Assembly (NCBI GenBank): GCA_035515795.1
Contig: DATJAY010000023.1
Coordinates: 62,001-126,000, forward strand
DNA: 64,000 bases
Reading direction: 5' to 3'
From: Candidatus Acidiferrales bacterium
GTDB taxonomy: Bacteria > Bacteroidota > Ignavibacteria > Kryptoniales > JAKASW01
Notes under the pieces: model-generated
What the model saw: only the letters and a program-made list of their open reading frames with translations
The model's database searches: none
What the model was told of the DNA's origin: nothing
In this document: piece after piece, positions 1-9,369 of the stretch
How the letters are laid out: each line of letters starts with the position of its first letter
Numbering within the stretch: position 1 is the first letter of the stretch
Program-made: the position numbers and the translations under genes

Positions 1-1
1 T

Positions 2-271
2 CACCAGGCTCTCGCAGTTATGTCAGCATTAAGAGAGTTGAACATCTCCGTACCGGGGGATATTTCTATTGTCGGAATCGATGATATCTATTACTCAAAA
101 AATTATCCTGTGCCGTTGACCACGATAAGAGCACCCCAATATGAGATCGGCAGAAGGGCCGCGGAAATTCTTATTCGTAATACCGAATCTCCGAGATTAT
201 TGCCGGTTGAAAAGGTGGTATTAGAAACAGAGTTTATTATCAGAGAATCGACAAGAGTGTTGACCGACTGA
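2..271 (+). CDS. LacI-family transcriptional regulator, C-terminal fragment (5' end outside window)
   Basis: The reading frame is open from base 2, so the ATG at 20 is internal and the N-terminal helix-turn-helix lies off the left edge. The visible part matches the end of the LacI/GalR effector-binding domain: a VPGDISIVGIDD stretch, then PLTTIRAP, then EIGRRAAEILI, and the family's usual final IIRESTR. Such proteins bind sugars or sugar-like effectors and control carbohydrate genes. It is followed by a convergent run of minus-strand glycosidases, so I infer that it regulates the adjacent polysaccharide locus. The effector cannot be read from this fragment. Confidence 0.85.
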   Translation, partial: HQALAVMSALRELNISVPGDISIVGIDDIYYSKNYPVPLTTIRAPQYEIGRRAAEILIRNTESPRLLPVEKVVLETEFIIRESTRVLTD

Positions 272-414
272 TAGAAGACAATCCAGTAGTTCGCTTAACC
301 AAATCTTCCGGCTGATATCGACATGTTCAATAATCCGCCGTCCATCTGACCATCGATCATGGATGCATCCCTGCCGCAGCGGCATGTGATGGAAGACGAT
401 TCCGCGGCGGGAGC

Positions 415-1971
415 CTAGTTTGTCTCAACATTACGTTTGGAAAGGAATTTCATCCCACTGAAAAGGGGAAATGAATTTATTATCCTGTACCCCTTTCCAT
501 TCTCCAACGAGATTGCTGCGGTATTCTTGCTATGCGGAGCGGGAGCAATGGTGCAGCCCTCAATCATGATGTTCTTAAAATCGGAGAATTCGATCCCGTT
601 TGTGAAATAATTCTCCCTGACATCTCCCCATCTTATGTCCATATCGCGGAGCCGAATATCCCTCACGTGCTGCGCATAAAAAGCCGGGATGTCATGCTTG
701 AATAATGAATACCGCTGATCGGTCACCGGACGGAGATCGAAGTTACCTCCGCAAGTCGAACCCAGCGGATCGTTCTCGATTGTGAGCGACACATCGTGGA
801 AAGACACGTCTTCGATCTCGCTTTCATCCGATGAATACAAAAGTATTCCCGCCGCGCCCTCGGCGATAACATGGCTGAATTTCACTCCGCGGATATTTCC
901 CAGCGGAACTTTCTCCTTGCCTCTTATTGCCTCAATGTTGATCGGCTCACCGTTTCCCCACCAATCTCCGGTAAATAATCGAGTCTGGATGTAAATGTTT
1001 GAGAACATTATGTTTCTGATTGACCCGGAATCCCTTACACAAAGGTGGATCCCCCGGTTGGAACTGTCGATTACAATATTGCTGAAGGTGTAATTCCTCA
1101 TTTCATTTTGATCCCACCCCCCGACCCTGATCGCACTTGAACGGGAGACTATGTGACAATTAGTGACCGTTATGTTTTCGGAAACGTGCCTGAGGTTATT
1201 GTATCCGGGCAGATCAAAGTGGTACGCGTAGCCGACAGTCACGATCCCATCATCGCCTGTGCGGATATCGCAATCCGACATCTGTACATTGCTGCAGGAG
1301 GTAAAGTCTATCCCATCGTTGTTAGGAATCATGAGGTTGTTCCATATTCTAACGCCGGAGACTACGACGCCGTCGCAATCTGCAAGATGGACAGTCCAGA
1401 ACGGCGAATTCGAGATCGTCACATTCCTGATTGTGACATTCCTGCAATCGGAAAAGATTATCATCTGGAAAGGCCGGTCGAGAGGAACAAGCGGACCGTC
1501 CCCCAACCCCGACGATACCTCGCGGAAATGAACCCCCTGTCGCGTGTACATCGTACCCGCGCCGTCAATTCTTTTCGATTTATTCAAATCCATGAACGAA
1601 TCGCCACTCCCGTCGATATTTCCCTCGCCGGTTATGGAAACATTGTTTGCGTGCTCGGTATAGATTAGGCCGACTCTCTTTCCGTGGAGATAATAATCGG
1701 AAACCTTGTTGCTACCTTTTAGGACCGCCCCTCTTTCCAAATGGAGATTAATATTGCTGAATAGTTGTAGTGTTCCCGATATGAAAGTTCCGGTGGGAAC
1801 TACGACAGTACCGCCCCCATTCTCTCTGCAGCTATCGATGGCTTTTTGAATTGCCGCAGTATTAATGGTCTTTCCGTCGCCGACAGCCCCGAAATCTCTG
1901 ACATAATAAGTTTGCGCACAAGGTTGGACATACAGTGCAAGGGTAATGACAAAGGAGCAAAAAACTCTCAT
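415..1971 (-). CDS. Secreted GH28-family polygalacturonase-like glycosidase
   Basis: A 518-aa right-handed beta-helix protein of the polygalacturonase family, which hydrolyses galacturonide or rhamnogalacturonan linkages in pectin. After a signal peptide (about residues 1-20, ending CAQ) comes the pectate-lyase-like entry VRDFGAVGDGKT. The catalytic region has NNDGID around residues 217-222 (Asp219) and TGDDGI around 238-243 (Asp240, Asp241), as expected for the three GH28 acids. The usual downstream His-Gly and RIK motifs are not obvious, so substrate specificity is open. I chose the ATG at 1971 over the upstream ATG at 2025 because an AGGAG lies seven bases before it and the signal peptide then starts immediately. 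There is no T9SS tail. Confidence 0.85.
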   Translation of the reverse strand: MRVFCSFVITLALYVQPCAQTYYVRDFGAVGDGKTINTAAIQKAIDSCRENGGGTVVVPTGTFISGTLQLFSNINLHLERGAVLKGSNKVSDYYLHGKRVGLIYTEHANNVSITGEGNIDGSGDSFMDLNKSKRIDGAGTMYTRQGVHFREVSSGLGDGPLVPLDRPFQMIIFSDCRNVTIRNVTISNSPFWTVHLADCDGVVVSGVRIWNNLMIPNNDGIDFTSCSNVQMSDCDIRTGDDGIVTVGYAYHFDLPGYNNLRHVSENITVTNCHIVSRSSAIRVGGWDQNEMRNYTFSNIVIDSSNRGIHLCVRDSGSIRNIMFSNIYIQTRLFTGDWWGNGEPINIEAIRGKEKVPLGNIRGVKFSHVIAEGAAGILLYSSDESEIEDVSFHDVSLTIENDPLGSTCGGNFDLRPVTDQRYSLFKHDIPAFYAQHVRDIRLRDMDIRWGDVRENYFTNGIEFSDFKNIMIEGCTIAPAPHSKNTAAISLENGKGYRIINSFPLFSGMKFLSKRNVETN

Positions 1972-2159
1972 TATATTTCTCCTAACGCGGCCCAGCCGCG
2001 CTGATTGATTATGCTCGTCGATCACGCCAATTCTATGTTTACCGATGCGGAACTCAAGTCACCGCGGAAGTCGAATATGACAGAAATCATTTACTCAGCA
2101 GCAACTTTATTTCATGCCGGTCACATCAATGATATCGTACCGAATACAGTACGGCCTTT

Positions 2160-4607
2160 TTATTTAAGGACCATCATCTTCTTCGTAATTGAGTAACCGC
2201 CGGATCTTAATGAATAGAGATAGACGCCGCTTGTGAGCCTCGAAGCGTCAAAATTGACTTGGTAATCGCCCGCATTCATCCTCTTATTAACCAGATCGGA
2301 TACCTTCTGCCCAAGCACGTTATAAATAGATAGATCGACTTGACCAGATCTCGGTATTGCAAACTCAATGGTTGTAGTTGGATTGAACGGGTTCGGATAG
2401 TTTTGCGAAAGTGAATAAACGATCGGCGTTCCAGGTACTCGTTTAATTCCGGCGGCCATCGTCCCATAAACATAAATCTCCGCTATCGAGTAAGCCCCAT
2501 TTTCTTCTGCTTGGAGAAGGAAATCCAGATACCGTCCAACACCCTGCAACCCGCTTAAAGTCTCCACATAATTTGTTCCACCGGTGCCGCCGACAACCTG
2601 CTTCAATACGGACCAGTTGATTAAATCACTTGAAGCCTGCACAGAGTATTGTTTCGCGTAGGCTTTGTTTCCCCAATGGATAATTATTGAATTGATTGTA
2701 TCTACCCTGCCCATATCGAGTTGTACCCACTGGGAAGACGATGAGCCCGCCTGCCATCTTGAAAAATTATTCTCATCCACGATGTTCTGAGGGTTGCTGA
2801 AAGACCATGCGACAGTATCGTTTGAAGACACAGTGACGGAAGCTTCGTAAGCTCGGTCAACCTGATCAGGCGGCAGTACATTTATTGTTATCGTACTCGA
2901 ATCACGTTCATCTCCTTGCGCTATCAGCGTAAACGTGCTGGTGGCAGAGTCGGCATACTCAACCACGGAATCCTTTACCGGAACCGGTTTCCCATTCAAC
3001 GTTACGTTCGACCCTTTCACCGCCTGCCAAACCAATGAGGTGTTCTCCCCGGTCCCGATTTCAAGCGGGGCCGCTTTAAACATTATGATCCTACCACTTG
3101 GTATTACGACAACCTTCACGATTGCGGTATCTGTAACCACTCCGGAGGCAATCATCGTATATGTCGAATCTTTGAGCGGTCTTACTTGCATGCTATCCTT
3201 TGGAGTCGATGAGACATCTATGTTATTTATTCTGACAGTTGAGCCAGGCTCGACATCCCATTTGAGATAAGTACTATCCGTTTTCTGTATAGTACTTTGA
3301 GTGGCCGTGAACAAATAAATCGATCCGGTCTTCGGGTAAAGGTTAATGACATTCCTATAATTCAGGAACATGTACTTCAGTGCGTCCCAAGCATCAGACT
3401 CGGCATTGGCGCCATTGTTTGGTGTATTAGGGAAATCCGTCCAGGACCATGCCAGCGCGCCTGCGTAACCATTGCTGTAAATAGTAGGATAGATGCTTTG
3501 GTCTCCTAATCCGTCAGTCGTCTGCATCCAAAACTCAGCGATGACCGTCGGTTTGTTCAATCCCCATGTTGAGAATGGGTGTGTCAACGGAGACAGCAGA
3601 CTCGAACCATAGTTATAATAATGCACCGTATAAAAATCTAACGTGCCCAGGGAATCCCCGCCCGCAGCGATCAAACGATCATCGCGGTAATAGTTACTGT
3701 CAGCCTGCGCCGCGACTCTGTCCAGGTATTCGAGCATTTGCTGAGTCGTCAAATTGCCCCTGTGCGATAGGTTGAACTCGTCGGTCATCTTCTGCAATTC
3801 TGCCTGCGGCAAAGAGTTTATTGTTTCCAATTCCGAAATCTTGTTGCTTGCCGTCGGGTTGACGTCGGTCAGAGTCTGAAAACTCCCGGGGCCGGTGGTC
3901 ACATGAGCCTTCGGATCCGCCCTGTGAATCGCTCCCGCAATCAAATTCGTAAACTGCTGAACCGCCGATACGGAAACGGATGGATCGACAGTATAGTACT
4001 GCGTCCCAGTAGTCATCCCGTTAGGCTCATTGCAAACTTCCCATGCAATAATTGATGTATCGCCTTTGACTGAATCCACTATCGGGGCAAGAGCATTCCT
4101 GATATACGCCATCGTATATGCCGTATCCGTTAACATATATTCGTTCGCATGCAATCGTGCCGTATCCACTTCCGTTATCCTCAACATGTCGAACGACCAC
4201 AGACACAGGATCAAGCCGACATCATTCTGCTTCGCCAAATTCAAAAGGGTTTTTAGATTTGTAATGGTATTAGATCCTGGTCCCGTGACATATCCATTAG
4301 CATCATATGCGGGGGTCCCTGCCCCATTTGTATGCAGCCAAACTCTCAGCGCATTGCCGCCATATAAATGAACAGTGTGAAACTCGGTATTAAACTGTGC
4401 GGCATTGATAAGGTCTGGGCCAAAATCATTCGCAAAATTCACCCAAGCTACATTTATACCGTTGAGAAAAACATTTCTTCCAGCAAAGTGTACTAGATTC
4501 GTATCGGACTGTGAGAACGCAGAGTCAGGAATCTCAATTACAAGGATCAAAAGCAAAAGAAGAAAATTCCTGATCATCGCTGAAAAGACAGTATGATAAG
4601 TTTTCAT
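2160..4607 (-). CDS. Secreted GH5-like endo-mannanase with F5/8-type CBM and T9SS sorting domain
   Basis: An 815-aa modular enzyme. The order is signal peptide (about 1-33), a TIM-barrel catalytic domain of the GH5 mannanase type (about 37-430), two short Ig-like beta modules (about 440-580), a discoidin/F5-8 type C carbohydrate-binding module (about 590-720, with QWVQLDMGRV), and a T9SS C-terminal sorting domain (NYPNPFNPTTTIEF to MMVLK). Candidate catalytic residues are Glu194 in WEVCNEPNG (acid/base) and Glu358 in VIAEFW (nucleophile), the usual clan GH-A spacing. The likely substrate is beta-1,4-mannan at the cell surface, supported by the GH26, epimerase and GH27 neighbours. An AAGGAG five bases upstream supports the start. 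Subfamily assignment would need a search. Confidence 0.85.
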   Translation of the reverse strand: MKTYHTVFSAMIRNFLLLLLILVIEIPDSAFSQSDTNLVHFAGRNVFLNGINVAWVNFANDFGPDLINAAQFNTEFHTVHLYGGNALRVWLHTNGAGTPAYDANGYVTGPGSNTITNLKTLLNLAKQNDVGLILCLWSFDMLRITEVDTARLHANEYMLTDTAYTMAYIRNALAPIVDSVKGDTSIIAWEVCNEPNGMTTGTQYYTVDPSVSVSAVQQFTNLIAGAIHRADPKAHVTTGPGSFQTLTDVNPTASNKISELETINSLPQAELQKMTDEFNLSHRGNLTTQQMLEYLDRVAAQADSNYYRDDRLIAAGGDSLGTLDFYTVHYYNYGSSLLSPLTHPFSTWGLNKPTVIAEFWMQTTDGLGDQSIYPTIYSNGYAGALAWSWTDFPNTPNNGANAESDAWDALKYMFLNYRNVINLYPKTGSIYLFTATQSTIQKTDSTYLKWDVEPGSTVRINNIDVSSTPKDSMQVRPLKDSTYTMIASGVVTDTAIVKVVVIPSGRIIMFKAAPLEIGTGENTSLVWQAVKGSNVTLNGKPVPVKDSVVEYADSATSTFTLIAQGDERDSSTITINVLPPDQVDRAYEASVTVSSNDTVAWSFSNPQNIVDENNFSRWQAGSSSSQWVQLDMGRVDTINSIIIHWGNKAYAKQYSVQASSDLINWSVLKQVVGGTGGTNYVETLSGLQGVGRYLDFLLQAEENGAYSIAEIYVYGTMAAGIKRVPGTPIVYSLSQNYPNPFNPTTTIEFAIPRSGQVDLSIYNVLGQKVSDLVNKRMNAGDYQVNFDASRLTSGVYLYSLRSGGYSITKKMMVLK

Positions 4608-4729
4608 AGACTCTCCTTAAATCTATAACGCCAAATTCTGACTTCATTTATCAATTTCGAGTGAATAAACCTCTCCATCAGCTATGTAGTTTGTTCCAAG
4701 GAAAAAATCAACACAAGAATTCAAGCATC

Positions 4730-5815
4730 CTATCGGATGAGCCCGGACGACTCAATCTTCTTGATAATCACATCCGCGATCTTCCTGTGAGTTGAGACGC
4801 TCGGATGTCCGTTTGCGACATAACCGCCCGGATAAAAATCAAAATGCGTGAAATATATATCGTGTCTTTTTTGAGAATGCTCTTCATTGACAACTCTCTC
4901 AACATTTCGCTCTATCCATTTTACAGGAGGCGAAACCGCAATGATCGAAACTCCCGGATATTCCCTACGAATCAACGAGAGCAACTTGTGATAGTCTCTC
5001 CGGAAAATCAGAGAATTCTCTTGCGAGACTTTTCCGCTTTTCTCTTTCAGGCCGGAATAATCGTTGAGTCCAAGGCAGACCACGACTAAATCCGGGGTCC
5101 ACCGTTTGAAATCCCATTTCGGCTCGCTCGATTCCATCAATGTGCGATCATAATATTGCTGCATTGAAATATCGAACTTTCCCTGCCAATCGCAAACCGT
5201 TCCAATCCCTGACCGCGCGATTATATGATACTGGGCATTATAATGTTGTGCCACCATTACTGCAAAGCCGCTGTCGATGTCGGTCACTGGAAACTTAGCT
5301 TCCCATTGCATCACAGAGTCTTTCGCCTCATTGCCCTCAGCCGCCGTAAATGAATCTCCAATGAATTCTATTTTCCGGACTGGCGGAGCGGGAGGTGGAC
5401 ACAGCGAGCCGCTATCCGCGAGCAGGATCCCGGAGAATGAATATATTCCGAACGAAATGTTTCTTTGACTAAATCGCAGTAAATGGCGTCCGCTCCCAAG
5501 ACTATCCGCAAGGATATAATCAGCATCGCCGGCTTTGTTGCCATGCAAAACGGGGCGCAGTTCGCCGTCTATATAAACGTCATAATAGTTTACAGTGTCG
5601 TTCATTCTGACGCCAATACTGTCGCCGTAAAATCCCGTCTCAATAAAAATTCCCGGCCACGAATGCCGCGGATGAAGAGAGTCCGCCATGTCCCACCGGC
5701 CGAAATATTTGATGCAAGAATCGTTCGCAGGAAAAAATTTTGCTGCAAGAGCTGAACTGCTGAGTCCAAATATTAAAATTAAGAGACCGCTGCCCCAGCG
5801 AAGGAGTAGTTTCAT
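4730..5815 (-). CDS. Secreted CE2-type SGNH/GDSL carbohydrate esterase
   Basis: A 361-aa protein with a signal peptide (about 1-25), an N-terminal jelly-roll (about 26-140, FGRWDMADSLHPRHSWPG) and a C-terminal SGNH hydrolase domain. The nucleophile is Ser155 in FIGDSFT, with a LGLND block and His337 in NGHPSVSTH. This two-domain layout is that of CE2 acetylxylan/acetylmannan esterases, which remove O-acetyl groups from hemicellulose so that backbone enzymes can work. AGGAACC precedes the ATG. It lacks a T9SS tail, unlike its longer paralogue at 7109-9313, whose first 340 residues align with it closely; the nucleophile has the same residue number in both. Exact acyl specificity is inferred from context. 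Confidence 0.85.
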   Translation of the reverse strand: MKLLLRWGSGLLILIFGLSSSALAAKFFPANDSCIKYFGRWDMADSLHPRHSWPGIFIETGFYGDSIGVRMNDTVNYYDVYIDGELRPVLHGNKAGDADYILADSLGSGRHLLRFSQRNISFGIYSFSGILLADSGSLCPPPAPPVRKIEFIGDSFTAAEGNEAKDSVMQWEAKFPVTDIDSGFAVMVAQHYNAQYHIIARSGIGTVCDWQGKFDISMQQYYDRTLMESSEPKWDFKRWTPDLVVVCLGLNDYSGLKEKSGKVSQENSLIFRRDYHKLLSLIRREYPGVSIIAVSPPVKWIERNVERVVNEEHSQKRHDIYFTHFDFYPGGYVANGHPSVSTHRKIADVIIKKIESSGLIR

Positions 5816-5842
5816 GGTTCCTGCTTTTCTAAAGGTAGCCCA

Positions 5843-7060
5843 TTATTTCAAAAGCACCATCGCTTTTGTTTCCATCAGACTCCCCGTGCTCAGACGGTAA
5901 AAGTAAATTCCGCTTGATAACCTGCTGCCGTCGAATTTCACTTCGTGCGCGCCGGCCTCTTCGATTTCATTGACCAGCGTCCCGACTTCCCTTCCAAGCA
6001 AGTCGTAGACTCTCAAAGTCACACGGCTCATCGTCGCAAGCTGATAGCTGATCGCCGTTGTCGGATTGAACGGATTCGGGAAATTCGGAAAGAGCCTGAA
6101 GGAAGGCTTATGAATATTATTTCCCTCCGTCTTTACGCTTGTGGGATTTGCAAGACGAATTCGGTATAAGGTTTTCCCTGCAGTTATATAAAGAGTTTTC
6201 CTATCATGGTCTCCCCAATTGCAATTAGACGCCACGTCGGGGCTTGGAATCAAGATAGTGTCGACGCAACTTCCATTCGAACTAAAAACCCAAACACCAA
6301 GCGGTCCCGCGCAAAAGAGATTACCCGAGGAATCGAACTTCATGCCATCCGCGTATCCTGTCGGCCTGATGGTCGCAAATACCTGCTTATTCGCCAACAC
6401 CGAATCGTCGACGACATCCCAGACATATACGATGCGGGCCTGCGAGTCGTTGATGTAAAGCTTGGACTCATCGTTAGAAAAACAGATCCCGTTCGGGAGA
6501 CTGAGCGAAGAATCAAGGAGTCGGACCGACCCCGCCGGGCTTATTCTGTAAATGCCCGCAAAACTCAACTCGCGACTTTGCCCGGAGGGGACGTTAAACG
6601 GCGGATCAGTAAAGAATATGGATCCGTCGGACCTCACGACGACATCGTTGGGGCTATTGAATTTCTTCCCCTGATAAGTCGAGGCGAGTGGAGTGATCGT
6701 TCCGCTTGAATCCATTCGGACAACCCTCCGGAACCCCATCTGGCAAAACACAAGCCGCCCCTGATGATCGAAAGTCATTCCGTTTGAACTATCGGAAGGA
6801 TTTAGGAACGGAGTCGCGATGCCCGTTTTCGGGTCGTACTGGTAAATCTTGTTTCCCGCTATGTCCGAAAAAAGAAGCGTGCTGTCTGTCGCCGATTTTA
6901 ATCCCGGCCCATCATACCACACAGGTCCCTCCACCTGCAGGAAACCTGTATGGAGTTTTTCAACCTTGGCCCCCGCCGGAACCGGCGATTGCGCAAAAGA
7001 TGTCGCCGAAATTAGAATCAGCAAGAGAAAAATTTTCACTTTCAAAATTTTTGATATCAA
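5843..7060 (-). CDS. Secreted SMP-30/gluconolactonase-family protein with T9SS sorting domain
   Basis: A six-bladed beta-propeller of the SMP-30/gluconolactonase/LRE family (about residues 25-310), with EGPVWYD near the start, NSPNDVVV and FTDPPF in the middle, and SLPNGICFS later. These are the metal-binding signatures of sugar lactonases. The C-terminal ~85 residues are a T9SS sorting domain (NFPNPFNPTT to MVLLK). I set the start at a TTG (7060) because GGAGG lies six bases upstream (7067-7071) and the signal peptide follows at once. The ATG at 7090 adds ten polar residues and has no ribosome site. It lies between two CE2 esterases, so a role in sugar-lactone hydrolysis during plant polymer breakdown is plausible but unproven. 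Confidence 0.8.
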   Translation of the reverse strand: MISKILKVKIFLLLILISATSFAQSPVPAGAKVEKLHTGFLQVEGPVWYDGPGLKSATDSTLLFSDIAGNKIYQYDPKTGIATPFLNPSDSSNGMTFDHQGRLVFCQMGFRRVVRMDSSGTITPLASTYQGKKFNSPNDVVVRSDGSIFFTDPPFNVPSGQSRELSFAGIYRISPAGSVRLLDSSLSLPNGICFSNDESKLYINDSQARIVYVWDVVDDSVLANKQVFATIRPTGYADGMKFDSSGNLFCAGPLGVWVFSSNGSCVDTILIPSPDVASNCNWGDHDRKTLYITAGKTLYRIRLANPTSVKTEGNNIHKPSFRLFPNFPNPFNPTTAISYQLATMSRVTLRVYDLLGREVGTLVNEIEEAGAHEVKFDGSRLSSGIYFYRLSTGSLMETKAMVLLK

Positions 7061-7108
7061 GTTATTCCTCCGACATTGATAATTATTCATAATGAACCGG
7101 GTATGTTG

Positions 7109-9313
7109 TTATTTAAGAAGAAGCATTTTTCTTGTCGAAACATAACCCGCGGTTTCTAATCTATAGAAATACACTCCGCTTGCAAAACGCGAACCATCAA
7201 GAGCGACGCTGTGCCTCCCGGCCGCTTGGGTCGCGTTAACAAGTGTCGCAACATCTCGACCAAGCACATCATAAACTCTCAACGTCACACGACCACCGGC
7301 TGAAAGTTGATATGTAATTTCCGTCGTTGGGTTGAACGGATTGGGATAATTTGAGAACAGCATTGTCCTTTCCGGCAGCGAATTCCCACCACCAGCGAAC
7401 AGTGTTGCCTTGTCGACCAGTTGGTCGGGTGGGATATTTCCTTTGTCATAATAATACCATTCCTGACCGAGGTTAATATAAGTCAGACCGGTGTTATTTA
7501 TAACTATGGCATCAAAAGAAATATTCGGAGGCACTGTGTCTCGGGAATGCACCTCAACGGCAACCACATTCTTTCCGTCTTTCAAATAGGCAGATCGATC
7601 CTGACTGCTCATTACGATTGACGTTGCCAGTGTCATCGGACCCTTTGCGTAGGTATCGTATGAAACATCAGCACTTGGATCGATATTCACTCTGCCGATC
7701 TCTTTCCCATTTACATATGCGACAGCACCGTCGTGACCTTTTACGTAGACACGGAAATCAAGCATGGAGGCAACATCGCTAAGGTCCACTGTTTGCCTGA
7801 AATAAACGGTTGTTGCGGAAGAGACTTTCGTGCTGTCGCCTGGTGCTCCATCGTTGCCCAGCGGAGCCTTCCCTAATTTCCATTCGGAAAGATCGTAAGC
7901 GGTCGAACCGTCCCATGTTAACAAAGCTTTTGTCGTGTCGACGCTGAAGCGTACCACGACAGAAGTGTCCATCGTTATACCGTAAGCGTTCTTCGCTCTT
8001 AGATAATAAGTGTACGACTGTCCTTGCTGACATGATAATACTGTAGAATGGATGCGAGTCCCGGTTACGGCAAATTGATTCTCCATCTCATCGTATGGTT
8101 TGTCCGAGGTGCTGTATCGAACCGTATCGTACTCTGCAGTTCGAACATTTAGGGTATACGTTGGCGTCGTCACGACAAATAACGAATCAGGATAACGCAC
8201 AATTGATGGAGGAGTTGTTTCATTGAACGGAGTCCAAGCATCGATTGTATCGATCAACGCGATCAGCGTGTCGGCAATTTTCTGATGAGTGGCGACGTTA
8301 GGATGTCCTCCGTTCACATAACCGCCATTGTAGTATGGAAAATAAGAATAGAAGACGTTCGTGTGTCCGATGGCATTTTCTTCAGAAACAACTTGAGCAA
8401 TTGTATTCTGCAGCCATGTAATTCCGTTTGCGGCCACCGCCAGGATCTTCGCATGGGGGTACACATCCATTATGTTTGAAATAAAAGTGTGATATTCTTC
8501 TTTGAATGTGCTCGTGTTAGCCGCCGAAATGGTCCCGGTAGAATAACCGCCCCAGCCGTTGTAGTCGTTCAGACCGAGACAGATTACGACGAGATTCGGT
8601 TTCCATTTTGAAAAATCCCATGCGGGTGCAGTTGCATAGGCCACGGTGCTGCCAAAGATACTCGGAAGGTTGTTGGCATAGTTCCCAAGATAATCGAGAA
8701 CGAGTCCCCAACCGGAGTGTGCTGTCACGGTATATTGCGCCCCATAGTGGCGGGCTATGATTGATGGAAATCCTTCATATAGATCGGTCCAGTCGCCGCT
8801 CGGCGCTGCATCCGTGCTGTCCCACAAATTTCCCGACGCGCAGGTGTAGGAATCCCCGATGAATTCAATTCCTCTTGAGGACGCCGAGGGCGGCGGAACA
8901 AGCGTCCTGCCACTATCGAGAATAAACCCGTTGAAGGAAAATTTCGTCCAGTTCGTCTCGTTTCTCAGCGTGATCAGAATTGTGTGAACGGTGTCTTGAA
9001 GTCCTGTCTTCAAAATGTACGATGAAATGCCCGATCCCGTACCATGAAAGTCAATGAACGTGGTATCGTCAATGAAGACATTATAATAACTGAAGTTATC
9101 ATTAAGACTAATGCCGATGCTTGTCCCTTCAAATGCGGCAAATATATAGACTCCAGGCCACGAATGCGTCGGTGCCAGTGGATTTGAGAAATCCCATCTG
9201 CCGTAATACTGGATGCTGGGATCATTGGCTGGAACTAGGTTCGAGGAGTGGAGTGAATTATTGAGCCCAAACGTCATAACCAACACGATTGTAAGAGGTA
9301 TAGAATGTTTCAT
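7109..9313 (-). CDS. Secreted CE2-type SGNH esterase with extra beta modules and T9SS sorting domain
   Basis: A 734-aa protein. Its first ~345 residues repeat the CE2 layout of the 4730-5815 gene: signal peptide, jelly-roll, then an SGNH domain with Ser155 in FIGDSYT, LGLNDYNG and NGGHPNVATH. There follows a ~100-aa linker/Ig-like segment, then a ~150-aa module with LGKAPLGNDGAPGD, YFRQTVDLSD and GAVAYVNGKEIGR. That module resembles the jelly-roll often appended to phosphatases and esterases in this phylum. The T9SS tail (NYPNPFNPTTEI to MLLLK) ends it. AAGGAG sits nine bases before the ATG. Likely function is surface-anchored or released deacetylation of glucomannan or xylan. The pair with the shorter esterase suggests duplication followed by domain gain or loss. 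Confidence 0.85.
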   Translation of the reverse strand: MKHSIPLTIVLVMTFGLNNSLHSSNLVPANDPSIQYYGRWDFSNPLAPTHSWPGVYIFAAFEGTSIGISLNDNFSYYNVFIDDTTFIDFHGTGSGISSYILKTGLQDTVHTILITLRNETNWTKFSFNGFILDSGRTLVPPPSASSRGIEFIGDSYTCASGNLWDSTDAAPSGDWTDLYEGFPSIIARHYGAQYTVTAHSGWGLVLDYLGNYANNLPSIFGSTVAYATAPAWDFSKWKPNLVVICLGLNDYNGWGGYSTGTISAANTSTFKEEYHTFISNIMDVYPHAKILAVAANGITWLQNTIAQVVSEENAIGHTNVFYSYFPYYNGGYVNGGHPNVATHQKIADTLIALIDTIDAWTPFNETTPPSIVRYPDSLFVVTTPTYTLNVRTAEYDTVRYSTSDKPYDEMENQFAVTGTRIHSTVLSCQQGQSYTYYLRAKNAYGITMDTSVVVRFSVDTTKALLTWDGSTAYDLSEWKLGKAPLGNDGAPGDSTKVSSATTVYFRQTVDLSDVASMLDFRVYVKGHDGAVAYVNGKEIGRVNIDPSADVSYDTYAKGPMTLATSIVMSSQDRSAYLKDGKNVVAVEVHSRDTVPPNISFDAIVINNTGLTYINLGQEWYYYDKGNIPPDQLVDKATLFAGGGNSLPERTMLFSNYPNPFNPTTEITYQLSAGGRVTLRVYDVLGRDVATLVNATQAAGRHSVALDGSRFASGVYFYRLETAGYVSTRKMLLLK

Positions 9314-9369
9314 CCTTTCATGCTCCTTGAAAACTAATCCTGCGGAAACTTCTGGCTCAGTCCTGCCGA

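Noticed and set aside
2132..2159. Terminator after the GH5-like gene
   Set aside because: A CGTAC/GTACG stem is followed by a T-run on the plus strand, but the gene is on the minus strand, so the orientation is wrong and the stem is short.
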